From Saccoglossus kowalevskii (taxonomy: Eukaryota; Hemichordata; Enteropneusta; Harrimaniidae): 23,473 bases of DNA. Made by a program: the position numbers and the translations under genes. The notes under the pieces were generated by a model, which was not told the origin of the DNA, ran no database searches, and saw only the letters and a list, made by a program, of their open reading frames with translations. The DNA lies in NCBI RefSeq assembly GCF_000003605.2, contig NW_003137830.1:46353-69825 (forward strand), written 5' to 3'. Of this stretch, positions 18,280 through 23,473 are shown in pieces (position 1 is the stretch's first letter; the number at the start of each line of letters is the position of its first letter).

Positions 18280-19867
18280 CGTTAAATGCTTTCCAATGAA
18301 ATCTTCAACTAAATTGTAAACCAAGCTACTGTCTTTTTATCTGATAATGGAAGAAGATTAGTATTAACATAACATGTACACTTAGTTTCATTAAGTCATG
18401 AATATTGTTATATAAAATAATTTTATAAATTTTCAAATGACAGGTGAACCCATGACCAATTATATTAAGACTCAGTGAATGTATAGTGCCTGTATTGAGT
18501 TTCTATGTACAAAGCAGTAAATTGACCTATGAATGAAGCCAACTAGCACAGAATCATGAGTAATGGGTATGACCAAATAGCCAAAGAAAGCTTTTCTTTG
18601 GATGTCAATGAAATGTGAGGGTTGGTTTAGGTTACATGTTTCATTATTTCAGTATTTTATAAATTTTCATGTAAATGTCACAAAGAACAAACCAGTTCAC
18701 GTAGAGATGAAAAAACAAATGGTGCGTGTAGGGCGGCTTAATAGTAGCCAGAAAAACAGACATGTACACAGGGTTAGGAAGTACATGTACTGTAAAACCA
18801 TTTATTTTCACCGACATTTAATTTCACTATTTTGATGTTTTGAGCACATTCACTGTGTTTTAAATTCACGAATTTATCAAGGAAACAATGAGCTTTATTA
18901 TTTTACATTTTCACATAGATTTAGTTTAGAAGTTTACCTATCAGCAAAAATAGCGAAATTAAACCCAGTAAATATTTTTTTTGAGTACATGTAACAAGAA
19001 AAAAAAATGAATGTACTGACCAAGATGTCAGTGCATTTGTGTGTGTGTGTGTGTGTGGGGGGGGGGGGGTCATGCATAGCGGACGACACCTCGCCTAATT
19101 CCCTACAGCTACATGTATATGCATGCATGGAACATTTATGTTTACATCAGGGAGCTGGTTACATGTACTGTCAAGTGCACTAGCCAAGTACCACAGAAGC
19201 CAAAACGCAAACAAACGACCAACTGTACGAATGGTGTTAATATATGTGTAAATAGCGTAATCTAGTTTTTAAAAAAAAATGATACCTTTGCTGGAAAATG
19301 TGCTCACACGTGTGTTCGCCTAAACAGCTGACATGATAGTGAATCTTAACGTCACATTTTTGAAACATGATTCAACACAAATATAATTAATAATTCTATG
19401 ATTATTTCTGATTCTTATTACTGATATTGAATAAAAATATACAATATAACTATGTTAACGTTTTAATTCATTTTATCTAATACATAGTCGCGATTTTTTT
19501 GAATCGACAGGCTGTAAATAAACGGCATTTTATGCAAATATCACCAGCAGAGTGCATTGCCATTTTTGGCATAACTATCATATTTACCGCCTTGATCGGC
19601 TTACAATCTGCAATATTTGTATGCACATTTTGGCGTTATACTGTGTTGATATCACCACACAGACTCATCGGGATAATAACTATCGACGTAACACATTTTG
19701 CCAGGGTCAATAATGAACTATTCGTAGGAGTTGTCAAACCCTTTTCTTCACGGCTTTACACGGAGTGTTTGTTGACGGGTGTCGGGTCAAATTTGAGATC
19801 CCGAGATTTCAGTACGGCGCCAGTTACTCTCGGTGTTTAGTTTACTCGACTGAACGTCCGATCCAAA
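18280..19867. promoter_or_regulatory. Divergent RRP8/ILK intergenic region
   Basis: 1,588 bp between the start codons of RRP8 (minus) and ILK (plus). It must hold both 5' UTRs and promoters. CpG density rises in about 19660-19960, next to ILK, while the RRP8 side is AT-rich; a spliced RRP8 5' UTR starting nearer ILK would fit. No TATA box is placed with confidence. It contains a (TG)n-(G)n microsatellite at about 19037-19069. Confidence 0.45.
19037..19069. repeat. (TG)n followed by poly-G microsatellite
   Basis: Alternating GT of about ten repeats, directly followed by a run of about a dozen G. Confidence 0.85.
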
Positions 19868-19956
19868 ATGGATGACATATTCTCCCAAGTTCGCGAGGGA
19901 CATACCACCCATGTCCGACTTTGGCTGGATAACATCGAAAACGATCTAAATCAAGG
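19868..19956 (+). CDS. ILK: ILK coding exon 1
   Basis: ATG at 19868 gives [20 protein letters not shown] then DNIENDLNQ. The donor GG/GTAAGA splits Gly30. Confidence 0.97.
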
Positions 19957-22900
19957 GTAAGAATGGTTTTGACCTTTTACAATGTAAAAGATTCCTCGCT
20001 TTGTTTACACTATAAGATCAGTAAAAACTGTGCTCGTTATTTATGACATACATGTACTCGTGCATTCGTAACTAGTTTTGAGATGTGACCTTCGTTTATT
20101 GTAGTACATAGATATGTTGCCAGACTTAATACTAAGTGGTGTCTAGTGTGGGGGCGGGGCAATCATTGGGCTCTGAATGTAATTGCGGTTGTATGTGTGT
20201 ATTCAAAGAGATGTGAACTTGCACAGTGACTCACATCCATCCTTGAATCATCTCTGTCTGTAACATTCCTGTAGGCAAATAACGCTCAAACGTTTTTTGA
20301 AAAAAAATTACATACTAGTAATACTTTTCAAAACGACTATTTCTTGTGCATTGAGGATAGTAAGAGTCCCACTGACAAGCACTTACCCAGAAATCAAGAT
20401 TACACATATTTGTAAACAAGGAGTTATTAGTATGCAATTACAGTGGTTTATATTTGACAAATATCCTAGTAAATTTTGACGATGTGAACAAATTATGTTA
20501 CAGTATTGGGAGAATCATCAGGGGACAATTACCATATTTTTGCTGTCGATAAAAAAATCAATGGTGATTATTTTTTAAACACAAGTGACCTACATTCGTC
20601 TAAATCTGTTAAATTCTCTCAATTTGTCTTTGGTACCTGGTGTTTGTATCAGACTGACCATTACGTATAAAAAAAATACAGCATGAGTACATACAATGCA
20701 AAAATACATACATACCTCACAAACCCCTGGGTAAGGTCAAGAGATTCTGTTAGTATATGTTCTACTTCGTAACCATAACCATAATTAAATCATAAGCATC
20801 AGGTTTTGGTTAATCAGTGTTCAATTCTGCTATGGTATATACAACATGTGTGGTTGCAGGACAATTAGAATGTACATGCCACGTGGTAAACAGAAGTAAA
20901 ATATTCAATGACAATTATATAGAGCCAGGCTCTTGGTTTGTGACATTTGTTTGTCATAATTTCCTTTTTGTATTAAGTGCTGTTCCAATATTATAAAAAA
21001 TTGCATTAGAACAATATAAATTTTTACGAATACCTTTTGAAATGATAGTGATGCATGTGTAAGTGTAATTGCAAATGCTAAGTGTAAGTTTTCATGTAAA
21101 GGAATATAAAAATGTGGATAAAATGAATGTAGGAAAGTAAGTCATAGTATGTGTAGGTACATGTAAATGAGCTGCTTAGCGGCGGTCTCTACTTGCTGAG
21201 TATTTTCTATTTGTAATATATTTCTTGTTCTGTCATAAGTGATACATGTGACATGTCTTTTAATTTGTCTTTAGTTTGAGTATTTGTAGAATTCTCTTAA
21301 GAACCATTGGGTTAAATTCATTTCATACTTGTGTAATTAAGTACTTAGTCAAAATATGTTACATATATGAAAATGCAGTGATTGAGATTTGTTTTCGTCT
21401 CATCTGCACACTTCTCATTTAAACCATTAGAAGAGTACATCACACAATAATTACATATACATTATTACATGTATGATATGTTTCTCCTAATGCACAGACA
21501 GTTGGCATTTAATGGTAATTGGGTCACAACAAAAATACTTGAATGAAATACCAGCGTTTCCAGCTAGAGGGAATACAACATTATCAATAATTTACCCAAT
21601 GGTATGCAGTACATAAATTTGAAGGTCTCTCACCACTAAAATGGTGACTTGACAATTTTATCAATGATATCAAATTAAAATCGTTTCGTTTGTACTATCA
21701 AGCTCAAAACAATGAGATAGTTTTGTTCTTTGAACTTGAAATGTAGGCTGTAATTTTTGTTTTCATTTTTTTGTTTTCATTTTATCCACTGTCTGTAGAA
21801 AAGTAAGCGGAAAAATAAAGGTAGTCCTAGGAGGGTTAATTTACTCTGCTTCTTTCTAAAGTACAACACTGGATAATAATATTTATTCAGTGTGGAATGA
21901 AACTAAGGTTTATAAGAACAACCACATTAAATGCATTGCAGGATGTATTGTATTAATTAAATTTATGTTTAAAAAATGTATATTGTGAAAGCTATTTGTA
22001 CACTACCATTGCCACCTAGCACATCCGTCAAATTGTATCCAATTTTTAAAAACATTGTATGATGCACTGTGAAAAACATTTATGTATTCCATGAAACAAA
22101 AGTGTTTGTGAATTGGGGTGTATGAGTGAACTTTCGTTTATGATCTTTCAATGATTTTCACTGGGGTCCCAGAGATTTCTAACTGCACAAATTTATTACA
22201 GTATATCCCATAATCTCACATGCACCTACATCAAAGTACAACTAAACGAAAGCATAAATACTAGTAACCAGGGGCTTCGTTAAGAGCTGGCCGCCGACCA
22301 TATGGCCGGCTACAAGCCCAAATTGGCCGTCTTACTTTCAGCTTACCTTTGCACTGCCAATAACTTTTTAATTTTTTTGGCGTGTTGTTACATAATGATG
22401 GCCTGTTATTAAATGCATTGGTGAAATCCCTGAGTAACCCAAAATTGAGAATAAAAAAATAATAAAACACTCTTTGCTATCCTTTCAGAGATGACCATGG
22501 CTTCAGTTTGTTACATTGGGCATCCATGGAAGGTAGAACTAGTATAGTGGATATGTTAATACAACGCGGTGCTAAGATTAACATCACTAATATGGGAGAT
22601 GATACTGCTCTACATTTAGCTGCAAGTCATGGATTCAGGGATATTCTACTGAAGGTAAGTTTTCAATTAGCTAAGTATAATTATTCAAGTTTATTGCCTG
22701 AAGTCAGTTTACTGTAATTAAGTTTTCAAAATTCAGTTGTCTTTAATAGGATTTTCATATTCGTTACAAATATTCCAGACACCAGACATTTGGGCTATGA
22801 GAAACGCATATACCGGTAAATCAAAAATACCGATACATTTGTTTACACATGATTTGTAACAATATCCAAAATGAAATATTTGATTTTACTTTTCAGTTGT

Positions 22901-22992
22901 TGCACAACAAGGCCGCTATCAATGCTTTGAATGAACATGGTAATACGCCGCTACATTATGCATGTTTCTGGGCACATGATCATATTGCTGAA
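19868..22992 (+). CDS. ILK: Integrin-linked kinase, N-terminal ankyrin part (3 coding exons, 3' end outside window)
   Basis: ILK is the pseudokinase scaffold of the ILK-PINCH-parvin complex at integrin adhesions. Exons 19868-19956, 22489-22654 and 22897-22992 join in frame to residues 1-117 and align without gaps to human ILK. They start [11 protein letters not shown] and [14 protein letters not shown], continue [16 protein letters not shown] and [13 protein letters not shown], and end [20 protein letters not shown]. These are ankyrin repeats 1-3 and part of 4, the surface that binds the PINCH LIM1 domain. The start has good context (CCAAAATGG). The last exon ends in phase 0 at GAA/GTAAGT; the next exon (human continues DLVANGA) is not in the remaining 481 bp. 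Nothing suggests a pseudogene. Confidence 0.97.
19957..22488. other. ILK intron 1
   Basis: 2.5 kb of AT-rich intron. The only unusual patch is GC-rich and partly palindromic at about 22268-22335 (CAGGGGCTTCGTTA, then GGCCGCCGACCATATGGCCGGC), possibly a transposon relic. Confidence 0.7.
22489..22654 (+). CDS. ILK: ILK coding exon 2
   Basis: The acceptor is TATCCTTTCAG and the donor AAG/GTAAGT. It encodes residues 31-85, ankyrin repeats 2 and 3 ([24 protein letters not shown]). Confidence 0.97.
22897..22992 (+). CDS. ILK: ILK coding exon 3
   Basis: The acceptor is TTTACTTTTCAG and the donor GAA/GTAAGT. It encodes residues 86-117, [20 protein letters not shown] then [12 protein letters not shown]. 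Confidence 0.97.
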
Positions 22993-23473
22993 GTAAGTGA
23001 AACCTGCTGTAGTATTATTTTTCTATGCTGGGGACAAAAAAAAAATAACCATGTAAATCAAATTTGTGAACACAACTTTCTCTATAATTATGTCACTTTA
23101 GCAATGTGTGTAATTAGAAAGCTGTAATATAAGAGAATAGGACTGTATTTCAATGTTGTTTGCTTTAAGATTAATTCAAAAATGTCGACAACCTTAAAAA
23201 ATGTTTTTGTTTCATCAGGTGAACAATTTTCAGTTGCCTTACTATAATGAAGTTTCCAAATGTCATTTCAGTTTCGTTATTGATACTCTAGCCTCTGATA
23301 ATATATGCGTTGCTGTAGAGAGTGTCTTAAACTAGTTATTAATGTATTTTAGCCTGCTACTATTGTAAGGTGAGCAGTGAGCCAGAAATGCCATTATCAA
23401 TGGACATATTGTTCCGATGACCCCACCAAGAAAAGGCATAACACCAAGGTCAAATGTTTTACAAGTGGATTAA
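22993..23473. other. ILK intron 3, 5' part
   Basis: I looked for an exon continuing with DLVANGA-like sequence and found none. No repeat recognised. Confidence 0.6.

Noticed and set aside
18280-18324. Extension of the RRP8 frame to a start at 18324
   Set aside because: The codon there is TTG, and the 15 added residues have no family match. ATG at 18279 is the first real start in the exon.
19499-19840. 113-codon plus-strand frame just upstream of ILK
   Set aside because: Starts at TTG, ends before the ILK ATG, and has no recognised domain; most likely promoter/5' UTR sequence.

Overview
The window is eukaryotic: AT-rich DNA with short coding exons, GT-AG introns, and long introns filled with repeats. 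It looks like a marine invertebrate. The proteins are bilaterian orthologues. The internally tandem-repeated, hairpin-ended repeats resemble the 'pearl'/Helentron-type elements described from bivalves, so a mollusc or other lophotrochozoan is my first guess. A hemichordate or cephalochordate cannot be excluded. Most long open frames are antisense or intron readthrough; the real genes were rebuilt from splice sites, frame continuity and family knowledge.

Three protein genes are present. (1) Minus strand, 1460-11489: the first eight coding exons (about 842 residues) of a long proline-rich SH3-ligand/adaptor protein, most like SH3D19 (EVE1). Its expected SH3 domains would lie off the left edge. 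(2) Minus strand, 14093-18279: a complete five-exon RRP8 (nucleomethylin) gene of 617 codons, with a large lysine-rich N-terminal region and a C-terminal SAM-dependent methyltransferase domain. (3) Plus strand, from 19868: the first three coding exons (residues 1-117) of integrin-linked kinase ILK, covering the N-terminal ankyrin repeats. The pseudokinase part lies off the right edge.

RRP8 and ILK are divergent, with about 1.6 kb between their start codons. From memory the same two genes are head-to-head neighbours in human (11p15.4), so this looks like an ancient conserved divergent pair that may share a promoter region. Functionally they are unrelated: RRP8 acts in nucleolar rRNA methylation and rDNA silencing, ILK in integrin adhesion. 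The SH3D19-like gene lies downstream of RRP8 on the same strand.

The non-coding part is rich in repeats. There are two tandem-array elements of one family (39-950 and a decayed one at 6478-6945, plus a solo unit near 7750). A second array family sits at 5031-5830. Both families end in a short simple-sequence tract and a compound hairpin of the same architecture. A 133-bp TTAA-flanked MITE-like family has an inverted pair at 11918-12050 and 12398-12530 and a third copy inside RRP8 intron 2 (15678-15807). Other inverted repeats lie at 8814-8931 and 10687-10724. No rRNA, tRNA, CRISPR or prokaryotic operon structure was seen.
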